A stretch of DNA of 64,000 nucleotides from Eledone cirrhosa (Eukaryota > Mollusca > Cephalopoda > Octopoda > Eledonidae): assembly GCA_964016885.1 (NCBI GenBank), contig OZ024759.1, forward strand, positions 571,001 through 635,000, read 5' to 3'. A program made the translations under genes and the position numbers. Below are positions 12,050 through 26,684 of this stretch, one piece after another (the stretch's first letter is position 1; each line of letters opens with the position of its first letter). The notes beneath the pieces were generated by a model, which worked only from the letters and a program-made list of their open reading frames with translations, did not search any database and was not told where the DNA came from.

Positions 12050-15000
12050 GTCTATATTAGTAACATGACACAGTCTATATTAGTAACATGACAAAGTCTA
12101 TATTAGTAGCATGACAAAGTCTATATTAGTAACATGACAAAGTCTATATTAGTAACATGACACAGTCTATATTAGTAACATGACAAAGACTATATTAGTA
12201 ACATGACACAGTCTATATTAGTAACATGACAAAGTCTATATTAGTAACATGACAGTCTATATTAATAACATGACAGTCTATATTAGTAGCACGACAAAGT
12301 CTATATTAGTAACATGACAAAGTCATATTAGTAACATGACACAGTCTATATTAGTAACATGACAAAGTCTATATTAGTAACATGACACAGTCTATATTAG
12401 TAACATGACAAAGTCTATATTAGTAACATGACACAGTCTATATTAGTAACATGACATAGTCTATATTAGTAACATGACAAAGTCTATATTAGTAGCATGA
12501 CACAGTCTATATTAGTAACATGACACAGTCTATATTAGTAACATGACAGTCTATATTAGTAACATGACAAAGTCTATATTAGTAGCATGACAAAGTCTAT
12601 ATTAGTAACATGACACAGTCTATATTAGTAACATGACAGTCTATATTAGTAACATGACACAGTCTATATTAGTAACATGACGAAGTCTATATTAGTAGCA
12701 TGACAAAGTCTATATTAGTAACATGACAGTCTATATTAGTAACATGACAAAGTCTATATTAGTAGCATTTACAAAGTCTATATTAGTAGCATGACACAGT
12801 CTATATTAGTAACATGACACAGTCTATATTAGTAACATGACACAGTCTATATTAGTAACATGACAAAGTCTATATTAGTAGCATGACAAAGTCTATATTA
12901 GTAACATGACAAAGTCTATATTAGTAGCATGACAAAGTCTATATTAGTAACATGACAAAGTCTATATTAGTAACATGACACAGTCTATATTAGTAACATG
13001 ACAAAGTCTATATTAGTAACATGACAAAGTCTATATTAGTAACATGAAACAGTCTATATTAGTAACATGACAAAGTCTATATTAGTAACATGACACTGTC
13101 TATATTAGTAACTTGACAAAGTCTATATTAGTAACATGACACAGTCTATATTAGTAACATGACACAGTCTATATTAGTAACATGACACAGTCTATATTAG
13201 TAACATGACACAGTCTATATTAGTAACATGACAAAGTCTATATTAGTAACATGACAAAGTCTATATTAGTAACATGACAGTTTATATTAGTAACATGACA
13301 CAGTCTATATTAGTAACATGACATAGTCTATATTAGTAACATGACAAAGTCTATATTAGTAACATGACAGTCTATATTGTAACATGACACAGTCTATATT
13401 AGTAACATGACACAGTCTATATTAGTAACATGACAGTCTATATTAGTAACATGACAAAGTCTATATTAGTAACATGACAAAGTCTATATTAGTAGCATGA
13501 CAAAGTCTATATTAGTAACATGACAAAGTCTATATTAGTAACATGACACAGTCTATATTAGTAACATGACACAGTCTATATTAGTAACATGACAAAGTCT
13601 ATATTAGTAGCATGACAAAGTCTATATTAGTAACATGACAAAGTCTATATTAGTAACATGACACAGTCTATATTAGTAACATGACACAGTCTATATTAGT
13701 AACATGACAAAGTCTATATTAGTAACATGAAACAGTCTATATTAGTAACATGACAAAGTCTATATTAGTAACATGACACTGTCTATATTAGTAACTTGAC
13801 AAAGTCTATATTAGTAACATGACACAGTCTATATTAGTAACATGACACAGTCTATATTAGTAACATGACAAAGTCTATATTAGTAGCATGACAAAGTCTA
13901 TATTAGTAACATGACAAAGTCTATATTAGTAACATGACACAGTCTATATTAGTAACATGACAAAGACTATATTAGTAACATGACACAGTCTATATTAGTA
14001 ACATGACAAAGTCTATATTAGTAACATGACAGTCTATATTAGTAACATGACAGTCTATATTAGTAGCACGACAAAGTCTATATTAGTAACATGACAAAGT
14101 CATATTAGTAACATGACACAGTCTATATTAGTAACATGACAAAGTCTATATTAGTAACATGACACAGTCTATATTAGTAACATGACAAAGTCTATATTAG
14201 TAACATGACAGTCTATATTGTAACATGACACAGTCTATATTAGTAACATGACACAGTCTATATTAGTAACATGACAGTCTATATTAGTAACATGACAAAG
14301 TCTATATTAGTAACATGACAAAGTCTATATTAGTAGCATGACAAAGTCTATATTAGTAACATGACAAAGTCCATATTAGTAACATGACACAGTCTATATT
14401 AGTAACATGACAAAGTCTATATTAGTAACATGACAAAGTCTATATTAGTAACATGACAAAGTCTATATTAGTAGCATGACAAAGTCTATATTAGTAACAT
14501 GACAAGGTCTATATTAGTAACATGACACAGTCTATATTAGTAACATGACAAAGTCTATATTAGTAACATGACAAAGTCTATATTAGTAACATGAAACAGT
14601 CTATATTAGTAACATGACAAAGTCTATATTAGTAACATGACACTGTCTATATTAGTAACTTGACAAAGTCTATATTAGTAACATGACACAGTCTATATTA
14701 GTAACATGACACAGTCTATATTAGTAACATGACAAAGTCTATATTAGTGGCATGACAAAGTCTATATTAGTAACATGACAAAGTCTATATTAGTAACATG
14801 ACACAGTCTATATTAGTAACATGACAAAGACTATATTAGTAACATGACACAGTCTATATTAGTAACATGACAAAGTCTATATTAGTAACATGACAGTCTA
14901 TATTAGTAACATGACAGTCTATATTAGTAGCATGACAAAGTCTATATTAGTAACATGACAAAGTCATATTAGTAACATGACACAGTCTATATTAGTAACA

Positions 15001-18000
15001 TGACAAAGTCTATATTAGTAACATGACACAGTCTATATTAGTAACATGCCACAGTCTATATTAGTAACATGACAAAGTCTATATTAGTAACATGACAAAG
15101 TCTATATTAGTAACATGACACAGTTTATATTAGTAACATGACACAGTCTATATTAGTAACATGACATAGCCTATATTAGTAACATGACAAAGTCTATATT
15201 AGTAACATGACAGTCTATATTGTAACATGACACAGTCTATATTAGTAACATGACACAGTCTATATTAGTAACATGACAGTCTATATTAGTAACATGACAA
15301 AGTCTATATTAGTAACATGACAAAGTCTATATTAGTAACATGACAAAGTCTATATTAGTAACATGACAAAGTCTATATTAGTAACTTGACACAGTCTATA
15401 TTAGTAACATGACATAGTCTATATTAGTAGCATGACACAGTCTATATTAGTAACATGACAGAGTCTATATTAGTAACATGACAGTCTATATTAGTAACAT
15501 GACAAAGTCTATATTAGTAGCATGACAAAGTCTATATTAGTAACATGACACCGTCTATATTAGTAACATGACAATCTATATTAGTAACATGACACAGTCT
15601 ATATTAGTAACATGACAAAGTCTATATTAGTAACATGACAAAGTCTATATTAGTAACATGACACAGTCTATATTAGTAACATGACACAGTCTATATTAAT
15701 AACATGACAAAGTCTATATTAGTAACATGACACAGTCTATATTAGTAACATGACATAGTCTATATTAGTAACGTGACACAGTCTATATTAGTAACATGAC
15801 AAAGTCTATATTAGTAGCATGACAAAGTCTATATTAGTAACATGACAAAGTCTATATTAGTAACATGACACAGTCTATATTAGTAACATGACAAAGTCTA
15901 TATTAGTAACATGACAAAGTCTATATTAGTAACATGACAGTCTATATTAGTAACATGACAAAGTCTCTATTAGTAACATGACAAAGTCTATATTAGTAAC
16001 ATGACAGTCTATATTAGTAACATAACAAAGTCTATATTAGTAACATGACAGTCTATATTGTAACATGACACAGTCTATATTAGTAACATGACACAGTCTA
16101 TATTAGTAACATGACATAGTCTATATTAGTAACATGACAAAGTCTATATTAGTAACAAGACAGTCTATATTGTAACACGACACAGTCTATATTAGTAATA
16201 TGACACAGTCTATATTAGAAACATGACAGTCTATATTAGTAACATGACAAAGTCTATATTAGTAACATGACAAAGTCTATATTAGTAACATGACAAAGTC
16301 TATATTAGTAGCATGACACAGTCTATATTAGTAACATGACACAGTCTATATTAGTAACATGACAGTCTATATTAGTAACATGACAAAGTCTATATTAGTA
16401 GCATGACAAAGTCTATATTAGTAACATGACACAGTCTATATTAGTAACATGACAGTCTATATTAGTAACATGACACAGTCTATATTAGTAACATGACAAA
16501 GTCTATATTAGTAGCATGACAAAGTCTATATTAGTAACATGACAGTCTATATTAGTAACATGACAAAGTCTATATTAGTAGCATGACAAATTCTATATTA
16601 GTAGCATGACACAGTCTATATTAGTAACATGACACAGTCTATATTAGTAACATGACAAAGTCTATATTAGTAGCATGACAAAGTCTATATTAGTAACATG
16701 ACAAAGTCTATATTAGTAACATGACACAGTCTATATTAGTAACATGACAAAGACTATATTAGTAACATGACACAGTCTATATTAGTAACATGACAAAGTC
16801 TATATTAGTAACATGACAGTCTATATTAGTAACATGACAGTCTATATTAGTAGCACGACAAAGTCTATATTAGTAACATGACAAAGTCATATTAGTAACA
16901 TGACACAGTCTATATTAGTAACATGACAAAGTCTATATTAGTAACATGACACAGTCTATATTAGTAACATGACAAAGTCTATATTAGTAACATGACACAG
17001 TCTATATTAGTAACATGACATAGTCTATATTAGTAACATGACAAAGTCTATATTAGTAGCATGACACAGTCTATATTAGTAACATGACACAGTCTATATT
17101 AGTAACATGACAGTCTATATTAGTAACATGACAAAGTCTATATTAGTAGCATGACAAAGTCTATATTAGTAACATGACACAGTCTATATTAGTAACATGA
17201 CAGTCTATATTAGTAACATGACACAGTCTATATTAGTAACATGACGAAGTCTATATTAGTAGCATGACAAAGTCTATATTAGTAACATGACAGTCTATAT
17301 TAGTAACATGACAAAGTCTATATTAGTAGCATTTACAAAGTCTATATTAGTAGCATGACACAGTCTATATTAGTAACATGACACAGTCTATATTAGTAAC
17401 ATGACAAAGTCTATATTAGTAACATGACAAAGTCTATATTAGTAACATGAAACAGTCTATATTAGTAACATGACAAAGTCTATATTAGTAACATGACACT
17501 GTCTATATTAGTAACTTGACAAAGTCTATATTAGTAACATGACACAGTCTATATTAGTAACATGACACAGTCTATATTAGTAACATGACAAAGTCTATAT
17601 TAGTAGCATGACAAAGTCTATATTAGTAACATGACAAAGTCTATATTAGTAACATGACACAGTCTATATTAGTAACATGACAAAGACTATATTAGTAACA
17701 TGACACAGTCTATATTAGTAACATGACAAAGTCTATATTAGTAACATGACAGTCTATATTAGTAACATGACAGTCTATATTAGTAGCATGACAAAGTCTA
17801 TATTAGTAACATGACAAAGTCATATTAGTAACATGACACAGTCTATATTAGTAACATGACACAGTCTATATTAGTAACATGACACAGTCTATATTAGTAA
17901 CATGACACAGTCTATATTAGTAACATGACAAAGTCTATATTAGTAACATGACAAAGTCTATATTAGTAACATGACAGTTTATATTAGTAACATGACACAG

Positions 18001-18500
18001 TCTATATTAGTAACATGACATAGTCTATATTAGTAACATGACAAAGTCTATATTAGTAACATGACAGTCTATATTGTAACATGACACAGTCTATATTAGT
18101 AACATGACACAGTCTATATTAGTAACATGACAGTGTATATTAGTAACATGACAAAGTCTATATTAGTAACATGACAAAGTCTATATTAGTAGCATGACAA
18201 AGTCTATATTAGTAACATGACAAAGTCTATATTAGTAACATGACACAGTCTATATTAGTAACATGACAAAGTCTATATTAGTAGCATGACAAAGTCTATA
18301 TTAGTAACATGACAAAGTCTATATTAGTAACATGACACAGTCTATATTAGTAACATGACACAGTCTATATTAGTAACATGACAAAGTCTATATTAGTAAC
18401 ATGAAACAGTCTATATTAGTAACATGACAAAGTCTATATTAGTAACATGACACTGTCTATATTAGTAACTTGACAAAGTCTATATTAGTAACATGACACA
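12050..18500 (+). repeat. Copy 1 of a ~6.5-kb array segment
   Basis: Markers in this block recur in the next block at stepwise offsets: 6,451 bp at ACGAC 12291/18742, CGAAG 12681/19132 and CATTTAC 12767/19218; 6,658 bp at AACTT 13108/19766 and 13791/20449; 6,612 bp at AAGGTC 14506/21118; 6,566 bp at ATAGCCT 15170/21736, the 71-bp signature 16157/22723 and CATTTAC 17331/23897. The steps are +207, -46 and -46 bp, that is nine, two and two units of 23 bp. The left edge is where the unit order stops matching, near 12055. Confidence 0.85.
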
Positions 18501-21500
18501 GTCTATATTAGTAACATGACACAGTCTATATTAGTAACATGACAAAGTCTATATTAGTAGCATGACAAAGTCTATATTAGTAACATGACAAAGTCTATAT
18601 TAGTAACATGACACAGTCTATATTAGTAACATGACAAAGACTATATTAGTAACATGACACAGTCTATATTAGTAACATGACAAAGTCTATATTAGTAACA
18701 TGACAGTCTATATTAGTAACATGACAGTCTATATTAGTAGCACGACAAAGTCTATATTAGTAACATGACAAAGTCATATTAGTAACATGACACAGTCTAT
18801 ATTAGTAACATGACAAAGTCTATATTAGTAACATGACACAGTCTATATTAGTAACATGACAAAGTCTATATTAGTAACATGACACAGTCTATATTAGTAA
18901 CATGACATAGTCTATATTAGTAACATGACAAAGTCTATATTAGTAGCATGACACAGTCTATATTAGTAACATGACACAGTCTATATTAGTAACATGACAG
19001 TCTATATTAGTAACATGACAAAGTCTATATTAGTAGCATGACAAAGTCTATATTAGTAACATGACACAGTCTATATTAGTAACATGACTGTCTATATTAG
19101 TAACATGACACAGTCTATATTAGTAACATGACGAAGTCTATATTAGTAGCATGACAAAGTCTATATTAGTAACATGACAGTCTATATTAGTAACATGACA
19201 AAGTCTATATTAGTAGCATTTACAAAGTCTATATTAGTAGCATGACACAGTCTATATTAGTAACATGACACAGTCTATATTAGTAACATGACACAGTCTA
19301 TATTAGTAACATGACAAAGTCTATATTAGTAGCATGACAAAGTCTATATTAGTAACATGACAAAGTCTATATTAGTAACATGACACAGTCTATATTAGTA
19401 ACATGACAAAGTCTATATTAGTAACATGACAAAGTCTATATTAGTAACATGAAACAGTCTATATTAGTAACATGACAAAGTCTATATTAGTAACATGACA
19501 CAGTCTATATTAGTAACATGACAAAGTCTATATTAGTAGCATGACAAAGTCTATATTAGTAACATGACAAAGTCTATATTAGTAGCATGACAAAGTCTAT
19601 ATTAGTAACATGACAAAGTCTATATTAGTAACATGACACAGTCTATATTAGTAACATGACAAAGTCTATATTAGTAACATGACAAAGTCTATATTAGTAA
19701 CATGAAACAGTCTATATTAGTAACATGACAAAGTCTATATTAGTAACATGACACTGTCTATATTAGTAACTTGACAAAGTCTATATTAGTAACATGACAC
19801 AGTCTATATTAGTAACATGACACAGTCTATATTAGTAACATGACACAGTCTATATTAGTAACATGACACAGTCTATATTAGTAACATGACAAAGTCTATA
19901 TTAGTAACATGACAAAGTCTATATTAGTAACATGACAGTTTATATTAGTAACATGACACAGTCTATATTAGTAACATGACATAGTCTATATTAGTAACAT
20001 GACAAAGTCTATATTAGTAACATGACAGTCTATATTGTAACATGACACAGTCTATATTAGTAACATGACACAGTCTATATTAGTAACATGACAGTCTATA
20101 TTAGTAACATGACAAAGTCTATATTAGTAACATGACAAAGTCTATATTAGTAGCATGACAAAGTCTATATTAGTAACATGACAAAGTCTATATTAGTAAC
20201 ATGACACAGTCTATATTAGTAACATGACACAGTCTATATTAGTAACATGACAAAGTCTATATTAGTAGCATGACAAAGTCTATATTAGTAACATGACAAA
20301 GTCTATATTAGTAACATGACACAGTCTATATTAGTAACATGACACAGTCTATATTAGTAACATGACAAAGTCTATATTAGTAACATGAAACAGTCTATAT
20401 TAGTAACATGACAAAGTCTATATTAGTAACATGACACTGTCTATATTAGTAACTTGACAAAGTCTATATTAGTAACATGACACAGTCTATATTAGTAACA
20501 TGACACAGTCTATATTAGTAACATGACAAAGTCTATATTAGTAGCATGACAAAGTCTATATTAGTAACATGACAAAGTCTATATTAGTAACATGACACAG
20601 TCTATATTAGTAACATGACAAAGACTATATTAGTAACATGACACAGTCTATATTAGTAACATGACAAAGTCTATATTAGTAACATGACAGTCTATATTAG
20701 TAACATGACAGTCTATATTAGTAGCACGACAAAGTCTATATTAGTAACATGACAAAGTCATATTAGTAACATGACACAGTCTATATTAGTAACATGACAA
20801 AGTCTATATTAGTAACATGACAGTCTATATTGTAACATGACACAGTCTATATTAGTAACATGACACAGTCTATATTAGTAACATGACAGTCTATATTAGT
20901 AACATGACAAAGTCTATATTAGTAACATGACAAAGTCTATATTAGTAGCATGACAAAGTCTATATTAGTAACATGACAAAGTCCATATTAGTAACATGAC
21001 ACAGTCTATATTAGTAACATGACAAAGTCTATATTAGTAACATGACAAAGTCTATATTAGTAACATGACAAAGTCTATATTAGTAGCATGACAAAGTCTA
21101 TATTAGTAACATGACAAGGTCTATATTAGTAACATGACACAGTCTATATTAGTAACATGACAAAGTCTATATTAGTAACATGACAAAGTCTATATTAGTA
21201 ACATGAAACAGTCTATATTAGTAACATGACAAAGTCTATATTAGTAACATGACACTGTCTATATTAGTAACTTGACAAAGTCTATATTAGTAACATGACA
21301 CAGTCTATATTAGTAACATGACACAGTCTATATTAGTAACATGACAAAGTCTATATTAGTGGCATGACAAAGTCTATATTAGTAACATGACAAAGTCTAT
21401 ATTAGTAACATGACACAGTCTATATTAGTAACATGACAAAGACTATATTAGTAACATGACAGTCTATATTAGTAACATGACAGTCTATATTAGTAGCATG

Positions 21501-24500
21501 ACAAAGTCTATATTAGTAACATGACAAAGTCATATTAGTAACATGACACAGTCTATATTAGTAACATGACAAAGTCTATATTAGTAACATGACACAGTCT
21601 ATATTAGTAACATGACACAGTCTATATTAGTAACATGACAAAGTCTATATTAGTAACATGACAAAGTCTATATTAGTAACATGACACAGTTTATATTAGT
21701 AACATGACACAGTCTATATTAGTAACATGACATAGCCTATATTAGTAACATGACAAAGTCTATATTAGTAACATGACAGTCTATATTGTAACATGACACA
21801 GTCTATATTAGTAACATGACACAGTCTATATTAGTAACATGACAGTCTATATTAGTAACATGACAAAGTCTATATTAGTAACATGACAAAGTCTATATTA
21901 GTAACATGACAAAGTCTATATTAGTAACATGACAAAGTCTATATTAGTAACTTGACACAGTCTATATTAGTAACATGACATAGTCTATATTAGTAGCATG
22001 ACACAGTCTATATTAGTAACATGACAGAGTCTATATTAGTAACATGACAGTCTATATTAGTAACATGACAAAGTCTATATTAGTAGCATGACAAAGTCTA
22101 TATTAGTAACATGACACCGTCTATATTAGTAACATGACAATCTATATTAGTAACATGACACAGTCTATATTAGTAACATGACAAAGTCTATATTAGTAAC
22201 ATGACAAAGTCTATATTAGTAACATGACACAGTCTATATTAGTAACATGACACAGTCTATATTAATAACATGACAAAGTCTATATTAGTAACATGACACA
22301 GTCTATATTAGTAACATGACATAGTCTATATTAGTAACGTGACACAGTCTATATTAGTAACATGACAAAGTCTATATTAGTAGCATGACAAAGTCTATAT
22401 TAGTAACATGACAAAGTCTATATTAGTAACATGACACAGTCTATATTAGTAACATGACAAAGTCTATATTAGTAACATGACAAAGTCTATATTAGTAACA
22501 TGACAGTCTATATTAGTAACATGACAAAGTCTCTATTAGTAACATGACAAAGTCTATATTAGTAACATGACAGTCTATATTAGTAACATAACAAAGTCTA
22601 TATTAGTAACATGACAGTCTATATTGTAACATGACACAGTCTATATTAGTAACATGACACAGTCTATATTAGTAACATGACATAGTCTATATTAGTAACA
22701 TGACAAAGTCTATATTAGTAACAAGACAGTCTATATTGTAACACGACACAGTCTATATTAGTAATATGACACAGTCTATATTAGAAACATGACAGTCTAT
22801 ATTAGTAACATGACAAAGTCTATATTAGTAACATGACAAAGTCTATATTAGTAACATGACAAAGTCTATATTAGTAGCATGACACAGTCTATATTAGTAA
22901 CATGACACAGTCTATATTAGTAACATGACAGTCTATATTAGTAACATGACAAAGTCTATATTAGTAGCATGACAAAGTCTATATTAGTAACATGACACAG
23001 TCTATATTAGTAACATGACAGTCTATATTAGTAACATGACACAGTCTATATTAGTAACATGACAAAGTCTATATTAGTAGCATGACAAAGTCTATATTAG
23101 TAACATGACAGTCTATATTAGTAACATGACAAAGTCTATATTAGTAGCATGACAAATTCTATATTAGTAGCATGACACAGTCTATATTAGTAACATGACA
23201 CAGTCTATATTAGTAACATGACAAAGTCTATATTAGTAGCATGACAAAGTCTATATTAGTAACATGACAAAGTCTATATTAGTAACATGACACAGTCTAT
23301 ATTAGTAACATGACAAAGACTATATTAGTAACATGACACAGTCTATATTAGTAACATGACAAAGTCTATATTAGTAACATGACAGTCTATATTAGTAACA
23401 TGACAGTCTATATTAGTAGCACGACAAAGTCTATATTAGTAACATGACAAAGTCATATTAGTAACATGACACAGTCTATATTAGTAACATGACAAAGTCT
23501 ATATTAGTAACATGACACAGTCTATATTAGTAACATGACAAAGTCTATATTAGTAACATGACACAGTCTATATTAGTAACATGACATAGTCTATATTAGT
23601 AACATGACAAAGTCTATATTAGTAGCATGACACAGTCTATATTAGTAACATGACACAGTCTATATTAGTAACATGACAGTCTATATTAGTAACATGACAA
23701 AGTCTATATTAGTAGCATGACAAAGTCTATATTAGTAACATGACACAGTCTATATTAGTAACATGACAGTCTATATTAGTAACATGACACAGTCTATATT
23801 AGTAACATGACGAAGTCTATATTAGTAGCATGACAAAGTCTATATTAGTAACATGACAGTCTATATTAGTAACATGACAAAGTCTATATTAGTAGCATTT
23901 ACAAAGTCTATATTAGTAGCATGACACAGTCTATATTAGTAACATGACACAGTCTATATTAGTAACATGACAAAGTCTATATTAGTAACATGACAAAGTC
24001 TATATTAGTAACATGAAACAGTCTATATTAGTAACATGACAAAGTCTATATTAGTAACATGACACTGTCTATATTAGTAACTTGACAAAGTCTATATTAG
24101 TAACATGACACAGTCTATATTAGTAACATGACACAGTCTATATTAGTAACATGACAAAGTCTATATTAGTAGCATGACAAAGTCTATATTAGTAACATGA
24201 CAAAGTCTATATTAGTAACATGACACAGTCTATATTAGTAACATGACAAAGACTATATTAGTAACATGACACAGTCTATATTAGTAACATGACAAAGTCT
24301 ATATTAGTAACATGACAGTCTATATTAGTAACATGACAGTCTATATTAGTAGCATGACAAAGTCTATATTAGTAACATGACAAAGTCATATTAGTAACAT
24401 GACACAGTCTATATTAGTAACATGACACAGTCTATATTAGTAACATGACACAGTCTATATTAGTAACATGACACAGTCTATATTAGTAACATGACAAAGT

Positions 24501-25066
24501 CTATATTAGTAACATGACAAAGTCTATATTAGTAACATGACAGTTTATATTAGTAACATGACACAGTCTATATTAGTAACATGACATAGTCTATATTAGT
24601 AACATGACAAAGTCTATATTAGTAACATGACAGTCTATATTGTAACATGACACAGTCTATATTAGTAACATGACACAGTCTATATTAGTAACATGACAGT
24701 GTATATTAGTAACATGACAAAGTCTATATTAGTAACATGACAAAGTCTATATTAGTAGCATGACAAAGTCTATATTAGTAACATGACAAAGTCTATATTA
24801 GTAACATGACACAGTCTATATTAGTAACATGACAAAGTCTATATTAGTAGCATGACAAAGTCTATATTAGTAACATGACAAAGTCTATATTAGTAACATG
24901 ACACAGTCTATATTAGTAACATGACACAGTCTATATTAGTAACATGACAAAGTCTATATTAGTAACATGAAACAGTCTATATTAGTAACATGACAAAGTC
25001 TATATTAGTAACATGACACTGTCTATATTAGTAACTTGACAAAGTCTATATTAGTAACATGACACA
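18501..25066 (+). repeat. Copy 2 of the ~6.5-kb array segment
   Basis: This copy follows copy 1 directly. Relative to copy 1 it has gained nine 23-bp units within about 19218-19766, where GAAACAG units occur at both 19451 and 19704, and has lost two units twice (near 20.8 kb and 21.4 kb). It carries a private GACTGTC unit near 19086 that copy 1 lacks. Confidence 0.85.
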
Positions 25067-26070
25067 GTCTATATTAGTAACATGACACAGTCTATATTAG
25101 TAACATGACAAAGTCTATATTAGTAGCATGACAAAGTCTATATTAGTAACATGACAAAGTCTATATTAGTAACATGACACAGTCTATATTAGTAACATGA
25201 CAAAGACTATATTAGTAACATGACACAGTCTATATTAGTAACATGACAAAGTCTATATTAGTAACATGACAGTCTATATTAGTAACATGACAGTCTATAT
25301 TAGTAGCACGACAAAGTCTATATTAGTAACATGACAAAGTCATATTAGTAACATGACACAGTCTATATTAGTAACATGACAAAGTCTATATTAGTAACAT
25401 GACACAGTCTATATTAGTAACATGACAAAGTCTATATTAGTAACATGACACAGTCTATATTAGTAACATGACATAGTCTATATTAGTAACATGACAAAGT
25501 CTATATTAGTAGCATGACACAGTCTATATTAGTAACATGACACAGTCTATATTAGTAACATGACAGTCTATATTAGTAACATGACAAAGTCTATATTAGT
25601 AGCATGACAAAGTCTATATTAGTAACATGACACAGTCTATATTAGTAACATGACTGTCTATATTAGTAACATGACACAGTCTATATTAGTAACATGACGA
25701 AGTCTATATTAGTAGCATGACAAAGTCTATATTAGTAACATGACAGTCTATATTAGTAACATGACAAAGTCTATATTAGTAGCATTTACAAAGTCTATAT
25801 TAGTAGCATGACACAGTCTATATTAGTAACATGACACAGTCTATATTAGTAACATGACACAGTCTATATTAGTAACATGTCAAAGTCTATATTAGTAGCA
25901 TGACAAAGTCTATATTAGTAACATGACAAAGTCTATATTAGTAACATGACACAGTCTATATTAGTAACATGACAAAGTCTATATTAGTAACATGACAAAG
26001 TCTATATTAGTAACATGAAACAGTCTATATTAGTAACATGACAAAGTCTATATTAGTAACATGACACTGT
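25067..26070 (+). repeat. Partial copy 3 of the ~6.5-kb array segment
   Basis: About 1 kb continues the 6,566-bp offset from copy 2: ACGAC 18742/25308, GACTGTC near 19086/25652, CGAAG 19132/25698, CATTTAC 19218/25784 and GAAAC 19451/26017. It shares GACTGTC with copy 2 and not with copy 1, so it derives from copy 2 or from a shared ancestor. Matching stops near 26070, where CACTGTC here faces CACAGTC in copy 2. Confidence 0.82.
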
Positions 26071-26684
26071 CTATATTAGTAACTTGACAAAGTCTATATT
26101 AGTAACATGACACAGTCTATATTAGTAACATGACACAGTCTATATTAGTAACATGACAAAGTCTATATTAGTAGCATGACAAAGTCTATATTAGTAACAT
26201 GACAAAGTCTATATTAGTAACATGACACAGTCTATATTAGTAACATGACAAAGACTATATTAGTAACATGACACAGTCTATATTAGTAACATGACAAAGT
26301 CTATATTAGTAACATGACAGTCTATATTAGTAACATGACAGTCTATATTAGTAGCATGACAAAGTCTATATTAGTAACATGACAAAGTCATATTAGTAAC
26401 ATGACACAGTCTATATTAGTAACATGACACAGTCTATATTAGTAACATGACACAGTCTATATTAGTAACATGACACAGTCTATATTAGTAACATGACAAA
26501 GTCTATATTAGTAACATGACAAAGTCTATATTAGTAACATGACAGTTTATATTAGTAACATGACACAGTCTATATTAGTAACATGACATAGTCTATATTA
26601 GTAACATGACAAAGTCTATATTAGTAACATGACAGTCTATATTGTAACATGACACAGTCTATATTAGTAACATGACACAGTCTA

